Below, in pieces: positions 8,299 through 15,824 of a stretch of 45,170 nt of DNA. Source of the DNA: Catenulispora pinisilvae (GTDB lineage: Bacteria > Actinomycetota > Actinomycetes > Streptomycetales > Catenulisporaceae); assembly GCF_015356865.1 (NCBI RefSeq), contig NZ_JAAFZA010000067.1, positions 1-45,170 on the forward strand. The letters are read 5' to 3'. A program made the position numbers and the translations under genes. Each line of letters begins with the position of its first letter. Positions within the stretch are counted from its first letter, which is position 1. The notes below the pieces were generated by a model. The model saw only the letters and a program-made list of their open reading frames with translations, was not told the DNA's origin and ran no database searches.

Positions 8299-8352
8299 GA
8301 CGATCTCCTTATTCTTGAAGATCTCCTTATTCTTGACGATCTCTTTATGACA
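8299..8352. repeat. Three 18-bp tandem direct repeats
   Basis: Units at 8299-8316, 8317-8334 and 8335-8352. The first two differ by one base (GACGATCTCC versus GAAGATCTCC, both then TTATTCTT); the third is degenerate in its second half. They are head-to-tail without spacers, in a promoter region, so they could be iterated binding sites for one regulator. Confidence 0.9.
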
Positions 8353-8429
8353 GTGCGGGTAATTCTGCCGGTGTGCCCGGCCCGCAGACCGGGTTAGTGT
8401 CCCGTGTCCAGTACCGCTCCAACCTGCCC

Positions 8430-8441
8430 GAACGATCGTTC
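8430..8441. promoter_or_regulatory. 12-bp palindrome, TetR-like operator
   Basis: GAACGATCGTTC is a perfect palindrome 45 bp before the DUF1266 start codon. Sequences of this form are common as TetR-family operators. No TetR gene lies nearby, so the assignment is a guess. Confidence 0.4.
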
Positions 8442-8486
8442 CGGGCGGGCCGGGCCGGATACCCGATATCTGCAAGGAGAACGTCG

Positions 8487-9254
8487 GTGGGCATTTTGGG
8501 CAAGTTGAAGAGCATCGTGGACTTCGGCTTCAAAGTGCTGCCCGACGCCCCGCCGCTGACCGAGCGGCAGGAGCGCGGGCTGGCGCTCGGTGCCGTCTAC
8601 GCCGCCGGCGACTACCTGCCGATCAATGCCCTGACCACGGCGGGCGACCCGCACACCGCGGCCAAGATCCTGGACCAGTCCTGGGACGTGAACGACGCGC
8701 AGTCGGCCCGCAACACCTACCGCTACCTGCTGGACGGCGGCCACCGCGACCTCTACACCTGTGTGCGCGGCTATCTGAACGCCGGCTGGGACCTGAGCCG
8801 CGCCGACGAGCGGGCCCGGATCGAGCAGGCGACGCGGGAGATCCCGGCGCTCGCGATGCAGCGCGGCCAGCGGCCGGACGTGGCGCTGAACTACTTCCAG
8901 TCGGGGTGGCAGTACCGGGCCTCGATGCAGTGGTACTACCCGCGCCGGATCATCGAGAGCATCGCCGCCTGGGACGCCGCCCGGGTGGTGCACGTGAGCC
9001 GGTTCATCGTGGACGCCGGGTTCCTGGACCCGGCCGAGGCGTGGGCGGCGATCGACGCGGCCGTGCAGATGGCGCGGCCGCAGTACCCGTCGTGGGCGGA
9101 GTTCCAGCTCGGGTTCCTGGCCGGCCGGGTGTTCTGGGCGGCCAACGCCGGGTTCGACGGACAGGAGATCGACGCCGACTACCGCCGCTACACCAGCGCC
9201 GGGAAGTCGTTGCTGAGCAAACCGGACAGCCCCTGGCTGCGCCTGGCCTGGTAG
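8487..9254 (+). CDS. DUF1266 domain protein
   Basis: A 255-residue protein of the DUF1266 family. The second half has the family's typical string of aromatic helices: W-D-A-A-R-V-V-H-V-S-R-F near residue 165, D-P-A-E-A-W-A-A-I, then Y-P-S-W-A-E-F-Q-L-G-F-L-A-G-R-V-F-W near 210. No signal peptide, transmembrane helix or catalytic motif is visible. GTG 8487 is chosen because AAGGAGA sits 6 nt upstream; earlier in-frame codons lie in the regulatory region. DUF1266 proteins occur widely in actinobacteria and some enterobacteria, sometimes near toxin-immunity or polymorphic loci, but their function is not established. A GC-rich hairpin follows the stop codon. Confidence 0.85.
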   Translation: MGILGKLKSIVDFGFKVLPDAPPLTERQERGLALGAVYAAGDYLPINALTTAGDPHTAAKILDQSWDVNDAQSARNTYRYLLDGGHRDLYTCVRGYLNAGWDLSRADERARIEQATREIPALAMQRGQRPDVALNYFQSGWQYRASMQWYYPRRIIESIAAWDAARVVHVSRFIVDAGFLDPAEAWAAIDAAVQMARPQYPSWAEFQLGFLAGRVFWAANAGFDGQEIDADYRRYTSAGKSLLSKPDSPWLRLAW

Positions 9255-9271
9255 CGCGGGCCCCAAAATCG

Positions 9272-9319
9272 CTGGCCCGGGCGCTGTTCCCCCGGTGCGC
9301 TTCCCGGCGCCCGGGCCAG
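9272..9319. terminator. Hairpin between convergent genes
   Basis: A perfect 12-bp inverted repeat, CTGGCCCGGGCG and its complement, with a 24-nt loop. There is no T-run. It lies between the convergent DUF1266 and DeoR genes and may end transcripts from both sides. Confidence 0.55.
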
Positions 9320-9341
9320 CTCACTACCTTGCACGTCCCGC

Positions 9342-10103
9342 TCAGGTACGGACCACCCGGACTCCGGCGTCCGTGAACTCCCCCGCGGTCTCCTCGTCCA
9401 GTCCGGTGTCGGTGATGAACAGATCGAGGTCAGCCAGAGCGCCGAAGCCCGCCATGCAGTCGTTGCCGACCTTGCTGTGGTCGGCGAGCAGCACGGTACG
9501 CCGGGCGGCGCCGATCATCGCGCGCTTGACCGCGGCCTCGGTGAGGTCGGGGGTGGTCAGGCCGCGCGCCACCGAGACCCCGTTGGTGGCGATGAACGCG
9601 ACGTCCGCACACAGCTGGGACAACGGGTGCAGGGCCCAGTCGTCGACCGCGGCCATGGTGCGGCCCCGGATCCGGCCGCCGAGCATCAGGACCGTGAGAT
9701 TGGACCGGGTGGCCAGCTGGGCCGCGAAGGCCGGCGCGTTGACCACGACGGTCAGTTCCCGGTCCACCGGCAGGATCTCGATCAGCCGCCCGGTCGTGGT
9801 CCCGGCGTCGATGATGACGGAGCCCTCGGCCGGGAGCTCCGCCAGCGCCGCCTTCGCGATCCGTTCCTTCTCCCCGGTCATCACCGCGTCCCGGGCGGCC
9901 ACCCCGGGCTCGAATCCCAGTCGTTCGACCGGGATCGCGCCGCCGTGCACCCGCCGCACCACCCCGGCGCGTTCCAGCACGGTCAGGTCGCGCCGGATGG
10001 TCTCGGTGGTGACCGCCAGCTCCGCGGCCAGCCGCACCACGTCGACCCGGCCGGCGGCCCGTGCCTTCGCCAGGATCGCCTGCTGGCGCTCTTCCGCGTA
10101 CAT
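9342..10103 (-). CDS. DeoR/GlpR-family transcriptional repressor
   Basis: A 253-residue regulator of normal family length. The N-terminal helix-turn-helix covers about residues 5-57: E-R-Q-Q-A-I-L, then V-T-T-E-T-I-R-R-D-L and the hallmark V-R-R-V-H-G-G-A. The C-terminal sensor has the sugar-phosphate-isomerase-like fold: D-A-G-T-T-T near residue 98, G-G-x-x-R near 140, F-I-A-T-N-G-V near 169 and L-A-D-H-S-K-V-G near 204. Family members sense phosphorylated sugars and usually sit beside a PTS, kinase or aldolase operon; here none is adjacent, the neighbours being DUF1266 and the lanthipeptide locus. The target is therefore unknown and may be distant. The start ATG is the family-typical M-Y-A-E-E-R-Q. 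Confidence 0.92.
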   Translation of the reverse strand: MYAEERQQAILAKARAAGRVDVVRLAAELAVTTETIRRDLTVLERAGVVRRVHGGAIPVERLGFEPGVAARDAVMTGEKERIAKAALAELPAEGSVIIDAGTTTGRLIEILPVDRELTVVVNAPAFAAQLATRSNLTVLMLGGRIRGRTMAAVDDWALHPLSQLCADVAFIATNGVSVARGLTTPDLTEAAVKRAMIGAARRTVLLADHSKVGNDCMAGFGALADLDLFITDTGLDEETAGEFTDAGVRVVRT

Positions 10104-10143
10104 AGCCGCATTGTAAGAGGGTGCGGTGAACCGGAGATGTTCG

Positions 10144-12789
10144 TCAGCGCACGCAGGACATGGCGGCGGAGTCGCTCAGCGCCATCGCCCCGCCGCCCCG
10201 CGAGAGCCGCCGGAAGAAGCCGAGGATCCCGGTGACGCCGTAGGCCCAGGAGGCGCTGTACTCCCCCGGGTCGTCGCGCACGAACACCGGGTGCTCAGCC
10301 GGTCCCGCGCTGCGCACGAGCAGCTGGGCCACGACGGCGCGAGCCGCCTGCCAGTACCGCTCGTCGCCTTCCCGCCCGGCGACGTCGATCAGCATGTTGC
10401 CGATCCCGGCCAGCCCACAGCACTGTGTCGGCTTGTCCATGCGCGGGATGAGGGCGGCGCAGGCGTCGGCGGCGCGGCGGGCGGCGGCGCCGTATACGGG
10501 CTCGTTCAGCCGCTCCGCGGCGGTCAGCAGGCTGGTCGCGATCCCGGCCAGGCCCTGGCACCAGGACGCGGCCAGCGGCGCGGTGGTGGGCCGGGACGAC
10601 CAGGCGACGAGCCGGTCGGTGCGGCGCACGAGTTCGCGGGCCCGCTCGTCGGCGCCGGTCAGCATGGTGTCCTCGCCGAGCCGGTCGCCGATGACGGCGA
10701 GCGCGTCGACGGTTCCGGCCAGGCCGTGGCCCCGGGCCGCCGACGGTTCGACGCCGGTCGACTCGCCGAGCAGGCCGGGCTGGGATTCGGGGTCGGGCAT
10801 GGCGTTGGCCAGCACGTGTTCGGCGCACAGCCGGGCGATGTCCAGGTGTGCGGGGCGGCCGTCGAGGTCGTGCAGCATCAGGTGTCCCAGGCCGATGCCG
10901 GACGCGCCGCTGATCAGGTCGGAGTATTCGGGTTTCCAGTCCTGGCCGGGGGTCTGGACGCCGAGGGTTTCGACGGCGCCCAGGACGGCGTCCGGCACGG
11001 CCTCGGCCGCGAGCCGTTGCGCGGCGCTGAGCTGGAAGACGTCCAGGCCGGTGCGTCCGGTCCACAGTCCCGGGCCCAGCCGGACGACGTCGGCGCCCCG
11101 GCGGCTGAACGGGACCAGCTGCGCGACGAGTGCCGGGACGCCGGGCTCTTCCAGGTGTTCCAGCAGTTCCAGTCCGATGCCGGCGCCGCCCCGATAGACG
11201 CAGCCGTCCACGCCGGCCTGTTCGGTGCGCGGAACCTCTGTCAGGACCCTGCGAGTCTGCCGGGTGAGGTCGTCCAGCAGGTTCGCGGCGATCTGCTCGA
11301 TCAGGTCGTCGGTGACCGGCGCGGATTTCGGCAGCGCGGTGCGGGTCCGGCGGACCGGGGAGAAGTCGCCGGCGGCCATCCGCCGGGCGGCCTTGTGCAC
11401 CCGCACGTCGTCCGTGCCGAGCAGATCGCATATCAGCCCCATGACACCGCCGGGGGCGTTGCCGCAGCGCGCCCGGATCATCCGTAACGCGATGCGCCGC
11501 GGCTCGTCCAGGTCCTGGCTCAGCACCACCGCGGGCAACGCCGACCAGGCGTAGCAAAGCGTGGTGCCCAGGGCCATCAGGTCATCGCCGGTCGTCGGTT
11601 CCTGGTGTTGGAACTGCCGGGCCGAGGAGTAGCCGGAGGTGCCGCCCGGCAGATACAGGCCGTTGTGCCCGGCCAGCCCCAGATCGATCAGCTGCGCGGC
11701 GCCGTCCGGGGCGATGACGACGTTGCGCGGGTTGAGGTCGCGGATCAGGACCCCGCGCTCGTGGACGGCCAAGATCACCGTGGCCAACTGCTGGGCCAGG
11801 CGTTCCAGCGTGCGGCCGCAGACCGCGCCCGCGGAGTCGGCGGTGGCGTAGCGGCCGTGTCGGACCACGTCGTCGGCGAGGTTGTACCGGCCCACGTCCC
11901 GGGTCACCAGGAACTCATCGGTGCCGGCCCGGAAGTGGTCCACGTACCCCGCCACGCCCGGCACGCCGTCCAACACGGCCAGCACCCGGCGCTCGTTGCG
12001 CACCCGCAGCCGGGTGTCCACGCCGTCCTCGCCCTCGTCCACCAGGGCCCGCGACTGCTTGACGATGACCCGGGCGCCGTCGCGCACGTCCACCGCGCGC
12101 ATCACGTCGCCGCGGCCGGCGTGCACGATGCCGCCGTCGATCTCGTAGTGGTCGCCGAGCCGGGTCGGGGCGTTCGGCGGGCGCTCCCAGTCACGCGCGC
12201 CCGGGGCGCCGGTGAACGGGTCCACGGCCCAGGTCGGCTGCCGGTAGCGCAGGGTCGCCAGCGCCGGGAACTCCTCGCCGTCCGGGCCGGTCAGCGTCAT
12301 CACCAGCTTGCCCTGGGCGTCGGCGCCCCAGCGCTTGTCGATCGGTCCGTAGCGGTAGTAGACCGGGGCGTCGGCGGCCACGCGGCGATCGCTGAGCACG
12401 CGCGGCGCCGCCCGGCCGCGTAAGAGACGCGCGAGCATCAGCCCCACGTCCCGCACGCGTTCCTGCTCGGGGTAGACGGTGAACGCCTTGCCGATCGAGG
12501 CCGGAACGGTGGTGCCGTCGTTGAGCCGGGCCAGGTCCCCGGTGGACCGGGCGACCTTGAAGGCGCAGCCCTCGGCCAGCAGCGCCGGCACGATCACGTC
12601 CGCGGTCTCGGCCAGCGCGCCGGTGCGGCTGGAGACGTGGAGCTTCCAGCCCTGTTCCACGACGTGCGCGCCCGGCGGCCGCACACCCAGCCACGTGGTG
12701 CCCGTCTTGAGCCCGATCTCGACGCCGGCCCGGGCGGCGTGCGTCCGGATCAGCCGCTCCACATCTTCAGGCGACAGCCCGCCGTTCAT
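10144..12789 (-). CDS. lanL: Class IV-like lanthionine synthetase (LanL)
   Basis: An 881-residue enzyme with the lyase-kinase-cyclase order of class III/IV lanthipeptide synthetases. Residues about 1-200 are the phospho-Ser/Thr lyase (W-K-L-H-V-S-S-R with Lys49 and His51, Lys78 in F-K-V-A-R). The kinase covers about 215-480: V-I-V-K-Q-S near 243, L-I-R-D-L-N-P-R-N near 347 and I-D-L-G-L-A. The rest is a LanC-like cyclase with G-H-G-L-A-G, W-C-Q-G (Cys744) and C-C-G (Cys790, Cys791). These three Cys are in the positions of the zinc ligands, which class III enzymes lack, so I call class IV; the third ligand is Cys instead of the usual His. Start ATG follows AGAGGGA. The precursor gene lies 113 bp upstream on the same strand. 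Confidence 0.92.
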   Translation of the reverse strand: MNGGLSPEDVERLIRTHAARAGVEIGLKTGTTWLGVRPPGAHVVEQGWKLHVSSRTGALAETADVIVPALLAEGCAFKVARSTGDLARLNDGTTVPASIGKAFTVYPEQERVRDVGLMLARLLRGRAAPRVLSDRRVAADAPVYYRYGPIDKRWGADAQGKLVMTLTGPDGEEFPALATLRYRQPTWAVDPFTGAPGARDWERPPNAPTRLGDHYEIDGGIVHAGRGDVMRAVDVRDGARVIVKQSRALVDEGEDGVDTRLRVRNERRVLAVLDGVPGVAGYVDHFRAGTDEFLVTRDVGRYNLADDVVRHGRYATADSAGAVCGRTLERLAQQLATVILAVHERGVLIRDLNPRNVVIAPDGAAQLIDLGLAGHNGLYLPGGTSGYSSARQFQHQEPTTGDDLMALGTTLCYAWSALPAVVLSQDLDEPRRIALRMIRARCGNAPGGVMGLICDLLGTDDVRVHKAARRMAAGDFSPVRRTRTALPKSAPVTDDLIEQIAANLLDDLTRQTRRVLTEVPRTEQAGVDGCVYRGGAGIGLELLEHLEEPGVPALVAQLVPFSRRGADVVRLGPGLWTGRTGLDVFQLSAAQRLAAEAVPDAVLGAVETLGVQTPGQDWKPEYSDLISGASGIGLGHLMLHDLDGRPAHLDIARLCAEHVLANAMPDPESQPGLLGESTGVEPSAARGHGLAGTVDALAVIGDRLGEDTMLTGADERARELVRRTDRLVAWSSRPTTAPLAASWCQGLAGIATSLLTAAERLNEPVYGAAARRAADACAALIPRMDKPTQCCGLAGIGNMLIDVAGREGDERYWQAARAVVAQLLVRSAGPAEHPVFVRDDPGEYSASWAYGVTGILGFFRRLSRGGGAMALSDSAAMSCVR

Positions 12790-12834
12790 TCGAACGTCCC
12801 TCTTTCGTGGTGCTGTAATGCCGTGTCGCCGTGT

Positions 12835-12864
12835 AACAAGCAGTCAGCCAACAAGCAGTCAGCC
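12835..12864. repeat. 15-bp tandem duplication before lanL
   Basis: AACAAGCAGTCAGCC occurs twice head-to-tail in the 113-bp gap between the precursor gene and the synthetase gene. It does not fold into a terminator. It could alter translation or processing of the lanL message, or be a neutral slippage product. Confidence 0.9.
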
Positions 12865-12902
12865 CTGACCCGGTCCGCCCCCAGCGCGCCGTCGGTCGGG
12901 GA

Positions 12903-13070
12903 CTACCAGGGGAAGCTCGTGGCGAAGAACCAGTGGCTCACCTGGTCACCGCAGCAGTGCAGGCACTGGCTGTGGTCCAGCGCGGCGTCGGCGATCCCGC
13001 TGAAGGCGGTGTCCACGTCGAGTTCGTCGGCATCGGTCTCGCGTGGCTCCAACTCGAGCAGTTCGTTCAT
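12903..13070 (-). CDS. lanA: Lanthipeptide precursor peptide (LanA)
   Basis: A 55-residue peptide directly upstream of the synthetase gene. The first 32 residues are acidic and helical (M-N-E-L-L-E-L-E-P at the start resembles the leader element of class III and IV precursors). The last 22 residues change character: H-S-Q-C-L-H-C-C-G, then Q-V-S-H-W-F-F-A-T-S-F-P-W. Cys are at 36, 39 and 40; Ser/Thr available for dehydration are 34, 46, 51 and 52 in the core and 21 and 24 in the leader side. No Gly-Gly cleavage motif is seen. TAGGAG lies 8 nt before the ATG. The leader/core boundary, placed near residue 30-33, is inferred. Confidence 0.82.
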   Translation of the reverse strand: MNELLELEPRETDADELDVDTAFSGIADAALDHSQCLHCCGDQVSHWFFATSFPW

Positions 13071-13138
13071 CTTCGCACTCCTAGGGAAGGCATCCGATGC
13101 TCGGACTCTGCCCTGTCTAACCGCCCTCGGGGCGGGCG

Positions 13139-14353
13139 TCAATGGGTGATCGACTCTCCGTGTGAAAGGGCTCGGCGGACCTGACGGCGCCGCGCGTTCT
13201 CCTCCGCCACCAGCATCAGGACCATGACAACCGTCAGGCCGAGAAGTTGGACCGCCGCCGAGGCGCGGGCCAGCGGAATCGTGGCGAGCACGGCCACCGC
13301 GCCGAGGGCCCGGAAGAACATGGGAGAAATCCGCAGGCTCAACCGGAAACAAAGATCACCGGCCAGGAACACCGCGACGCCGGCGGCCAGCACCACCGCC
13401 GCGGGCGTCGGCAGCGCGGCGCCGAGGTGCCCGATCGCCTTTTTCAGCCCGGCAGCAAGGAACGCGATGCCCAGCAGCATCGGGATGAAGCTGTAGTAGT
13501 AGGCGCGCATCCCCAGCCGGAAGCGCTGGATGCCGGTGACGTTCCCGAGCGCGTGTTCGGCGGCGGACTCGTCGTGCCCGAAGTAGGTCCACCACAGCGT
13601 CGCGGTCAGCGCCAGGGCCAGCGCGATCCCGGCGGCCAGCGGCCAGTCCAGGCGGGTGCCGTTGGCGCCGGCGCCGATCGCCACCACCGACTCGCCGAAG
13701 GCGATGATGAGCAGCAGGCCGTGCCGCTCGACGAAGTGTGCGGGGTCCAGTTCGCCGACGTGCTCGGTCACCAGCTCCCGGCCCTCGCCGTAGTCGCCGC
13801 TGACCCGCCCGGAGATGATCGGCGCGAACTGCTGGAGCAGTACGGCGGCCAACCAGAGCAGATCGGTGGCGGTCGCGCCCCGCACGGCGCCCGCGGCGGT
13901 GACGCAGCCGGCGGCGGCCAGGTTCGGCAGGGCGAAGCTGAGCACGTATTTACGGTGGATCAGCGCGTACAGGGCGCTGTGGACGGCGGTCACCAGGATG
14001 TAGGCCAGGCCGAAGGCGACGCCGTCCACGGTGAAGACCTTCGGGATCGCCAGCGCGCACAACAGGAACCCGAACATGCCGACCACCAGGACCACCCGGC
14101 GTGCCAGGTTCTCCGGCGGCACCTGGTTGGTCAGGTACGCGTACGCGCCGTACATCCAGTACAGCACCGCGAAGATCAGCAGCGTTCGACCCGCTTGCGC
14201 GAACGACAGGTCGCCGACCAGCAACACGGTCAGCTGCGTGATGGTGAACACGAAGACCAGATCGAAGAACAGCTCCAGGGTGGTCACCCGGCGCGGTGCG
14301 CTCTGCGAGTCCGCGGTGGCCTCGTGCTCGGCGGGGGCCGGCGTCGCGGTCAT
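13139..14353 (-). CDS. LtrA family membrane protein
   Basis: A 404-residue multi-pass membrane protein of the low temperature requirement A (LtrA) family. The diagnostic N-terminal motif is T-L-E-L-F-F-D-L-V-F-V-F near residue 25, followed by about ten hydrophobic segments; H-F-V-E-R-H-G-L-L-L-I-I-A-F-G-E-S near residue 215 is the second conserved family block. The biochemical role of LtrA proteins is unknown. The gene ends 68 bp before the precursor gene on the same strand, so it could be the first gene of the lanthipeptide transcript; I would not call it the exporter without evidence. A GGGGAG ribosome site lies 4-5 nt before the ATG, next to a triple 16-bp repeat. Confidence 0.9.
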   Translation of the reverse strand: MTATPAPAEHEATADSQSAPRRVTTLELFFDLVFVFTITQLTVLLVGDLSFAQAGRTLLIFAVLYWMYGAYAYLTNQVPPENLARRVVLVVGMFGFLLCALAIPKVFTVDGVAFGLAYILVTAVHSALYALIHRKYVLSFALPNLAAAGCVTAAGAVRGATATDLLWLAAVLLQQFAPIISGRVSGDYGEGRELVTEHVGELDPAHFVERHGLLLIIAFGESVVAIGAGANGTRLDWPLAAGIALALALTATLWWTYFGHDESAAEHALGNVTGIQRFRLGMRAYYYSFIPMLLGIAFLAAGLKKAIGHLGAALPTPAAVVLAAGVAVFLAGDLCFRLSLRISPMFFRALGAVAVLATIPLARASAAVQLLGLTVVMVLMLVAEENARRRQVRRALSHGESITH

Positions 14354-14361
14354 GCTCTCCC

Positions 14362-14409
14362 CTGGTTCGGTACTCGTCTGGTTCGGTACGCGTCTGGTTC
14401 GGTACTCGC
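14362..14409. repeat. Three 16-bp tandem direct repeats
   Basis: Units at 14362-14377, 14378-14393 and 14394-14409 share CTGGTTCGGTAC then (T/G)CG(T/C). They begin 8 bp before the LtrA start codon, so they fall in the leader or promoter of that gene. Spacing of 16 bp is about one and a half helical turns. Confidence 0.92.
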
Positions 14410-14543
14410 CGATGCCGGCATCACCCTAGCCGCGGACCCCGGGACTGATCATCGCCCGTCTGGCCGATCGGGGGTGTAGGCGCGACGCAGGGAACGAATA
14501 GGCCGTATCGGAAGGCCATCATCAATCTTGGAGGAATCGAAGG

Positions 14544-15080
14544 ATGACTTTGCGCAGAACGCTCGCGCTGCTCGCCGCCCCGGCGGTGCTGGTCCTGGGC
14601 GTGGCCGGAACCGCGTCGGCAGACGGGCACGGGTACCGGCACGGGGGCACGGTGCGAGCGGACGGCACCCGCGTCACCCCGTCGGCCGCCCGCCACACGC
14701 TGCCGGCGGCCGTGTCCCCGCGGGGGAACAACAGCGCGTGGGTGGTCGGCGTCGGGCAGTGCGACATCGCCTCGAACTCCGACTGCTGGTCGTACATCGA
14801 CCCGAACAACGGCACGCCGTGCCCGTCGGGTCACTTCTGCGTCTACACCAGCCCGGACGCGGGCCCGGGCGTCAAGGTGTTCTCGTTCTACCACTGCACC
14901 AACGGCGGCTCCGAGTGGGCGCTGAAGGACTGGCAGGGCACGGGTCTGGCCGACAACAACAACTCCGGCGGCGGCCACGGCTACCTGAAGGGCGTCAACC
15001 ACAACGTGCTGGTGGACTTGGCGCCGGGCGGGTCCGGGGACTACGACTTCACTCCGGTCTGGTACGTCCGAGCCTGCTGA
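14544..15080 (+). CDS. Secreted peptidase inhibitor, family I36
   Basis: A 178-residue exported protein. Residues 1-26 form a clear signal peptide (T-L-R-R-T, a hydrophobic core, then T-A-S-A before D-G). After a low-complexity stretch rich in Gly, His and Arg, residues about 65-178 hold the six-Cys beta-gamma-crystallin-like domain of family I36, seen from C-P-S-G-H-F-C-V-Y and F-S-F-Y-H-C-T-N-G-G. Members such as SMPI from Streptomyces inhibit metalloproteases outside the cell. The ATG follows GGAGG at 14530-14534. The gene is divergent from ltrA and ends before a strong hairpin. Inhibitor target is inferred from the family only. Confidence 0.85.
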   Translation: MTLRRTLALLAAPAVLVLGVAGTASADGHGYRHGGTVRADGTRVTPSAARHTLPAAVSPRGNNSAWVVGVGQCDIASNSDCWSYIDPNNGTPCPSGHFCVYTSPDAGPGVKVFSFYHCTNGGSEWALKDWQGTGLADNNNSGGGHGYLKGVNHNVLVDLAPGGSGDYDFTPVWYVRAC

Positions 15081-15116
15081 TCACCCGCTGATCACCCGGT
15101 GATCGGCGAACAACAG

Positions 15117-15151
15117 AGCGGTCCGTCACCCCCCGTGGATGACGGACCGCT
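15117..15151. terminator. Bidirectional terminator hairpin
   Basis: A perfect 12-bp stem AGCGGTCCGTCA / TGACGGACCGCT with an 11-nt loop lies between the convergent I36 and GNAT genes. A short T-rich stretch follows on the plus strand. Confidence 0.8.
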
Positions 15152-15174
15152 GTTTCGCGCCCGCTGGCCGCCCG

Positions 15175-15768
15175 CTAACCGCGCGCCAGCCGCTCGGTCA
15201 GCCGCTCCTTGGCCGCCGGCCACTCATCCTTGAGCATCGAGAAGTAGACGCTGTCCCGGAACGTCCCGTCGGGCCGCTGCCGGTGCCGCCGGAGCACGCC
15301 TTCGCGCTGCGCGCCGAGCCGGGCGATGGCGTTCTGCGACCGCTGGTTCAGGTGGTCGGTCTTCCACTGCACGCGCCCCATTCCCAGGTCCTCGAAAGCG
15401 TGGGTGAGAAGCAGGAGCTTGGCTTCGGTGTTGACCGGGCTGCGCCAGTAGGCGCTGCCGTACCAGGTCCAGCCGATCTCCAGCCGCTCGTCGACCGGGC
15501 TGATGTCCAGGAAGGTGGTCCAGCCGACGGCACGGCCGGTGGACAGCACGATGACGGCGAAGGCGACGAAGGAGTCGTCGGCGAGCAGCACGTCCAGCTT
15601 CGCGCCGAGCTCTTCCTCGGTCCGCGGGGTCGGGCCGCCCTGCCACTGCCATACCGCGTCGTCGTTGCCGCCGGCCGCGAACAGATCGGAGAGGTGGCCG
15701 CGGGTCAGGGGCTCCAGCCGGATGTGGGAGCCGGTGAGGGTGATAGGCGCGGGCGTCTTCGCTGTCAT
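15175..15768 (-). CDS. GNAT acetyltransferase, RimJ/RimL type
   Basis: A 197-residue GCN5-related N-acetyltransferase, probably cytosolic, using acetyl-CoA. The family order is visible: I-R-L-E-P-L-T near residue 17, F-A-V-I-V-L-S-T-G-R-A-V-G-W-T near 70-85, L-E-I-G-W-T-W-Y-G near 95, then the acetyl-CoA region N-T-E-A-K-L-L-L-L-T-H-A-F and the closing R-S-Q-N-A-I-A-R-L-G-A. This order resembles enzymes acting on small molecules or ribosomal protein N-termini; the substrate is unknown. Start ATG 15768 lies 7 nt after a -10 box, so the mRNA is probably leaderless; upstream extension would enter a pseudogene. A strong operator-like dyad overlaps its promoter. Confidence 0.9.
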   Translation of the reverse strand: MTAKTPAPITLTGSHIRLEPLTRGHLSDLFAAGGNDDAVWQWQGGPTPRTEEELGAKLDVLLADDSFVAFAVIVLSTGRAVGWTTFLDISPVDERLEIGWTWYGSAYWRSPVNTEAKLLLLTHAFEDLGMGRVQWKTDHLNQRSQNAIARLGAQREGVLRRHRQRPDGTFRDSVYFSMLKDEWPAAKERLTERLARG

Positions 15769-15775
15769 GATCCGG

Positions 15776-15822
15776 AGCCTAGCCGACCATTGAACTAGTG
15801 ACAACCATGTTTGTACTAGTTC
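15776..15822 (-). promoter_or_regulatory. GNAT promoter with 8-bp-arm operator dyad
   Basis: On the minus strand TTGTCA (15804-15799) and TAGGCT (15781-15776) are spaced by 17 bp. The inverted repeat GAACTAGT (15792-15799) and ACTAGTTC (15815-15822), 15 bp apart and with an inner ACAA/TTGT pair, overlaps the -35 box. Such a dyad is expected for a MarR-, HxlR- or TetR-type repressor. Confidence 0.6.
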
Positions 15823-15824
15823 GA

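Larger units (their letters stand above)
8177..8486. other. Divergent gap between dodecin and DUF1266 genes
   Basis: No gene fits in these 310 bp. The left part is GC-rich and featureless. The middle holds three 18-bp direct repeats (8299-8352) that are AT-rich against the surrounding DNA, and the right part a 12-bp palindrome (8430-8441). Both probably regulate the divergent genes. Confidence 0.6.
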
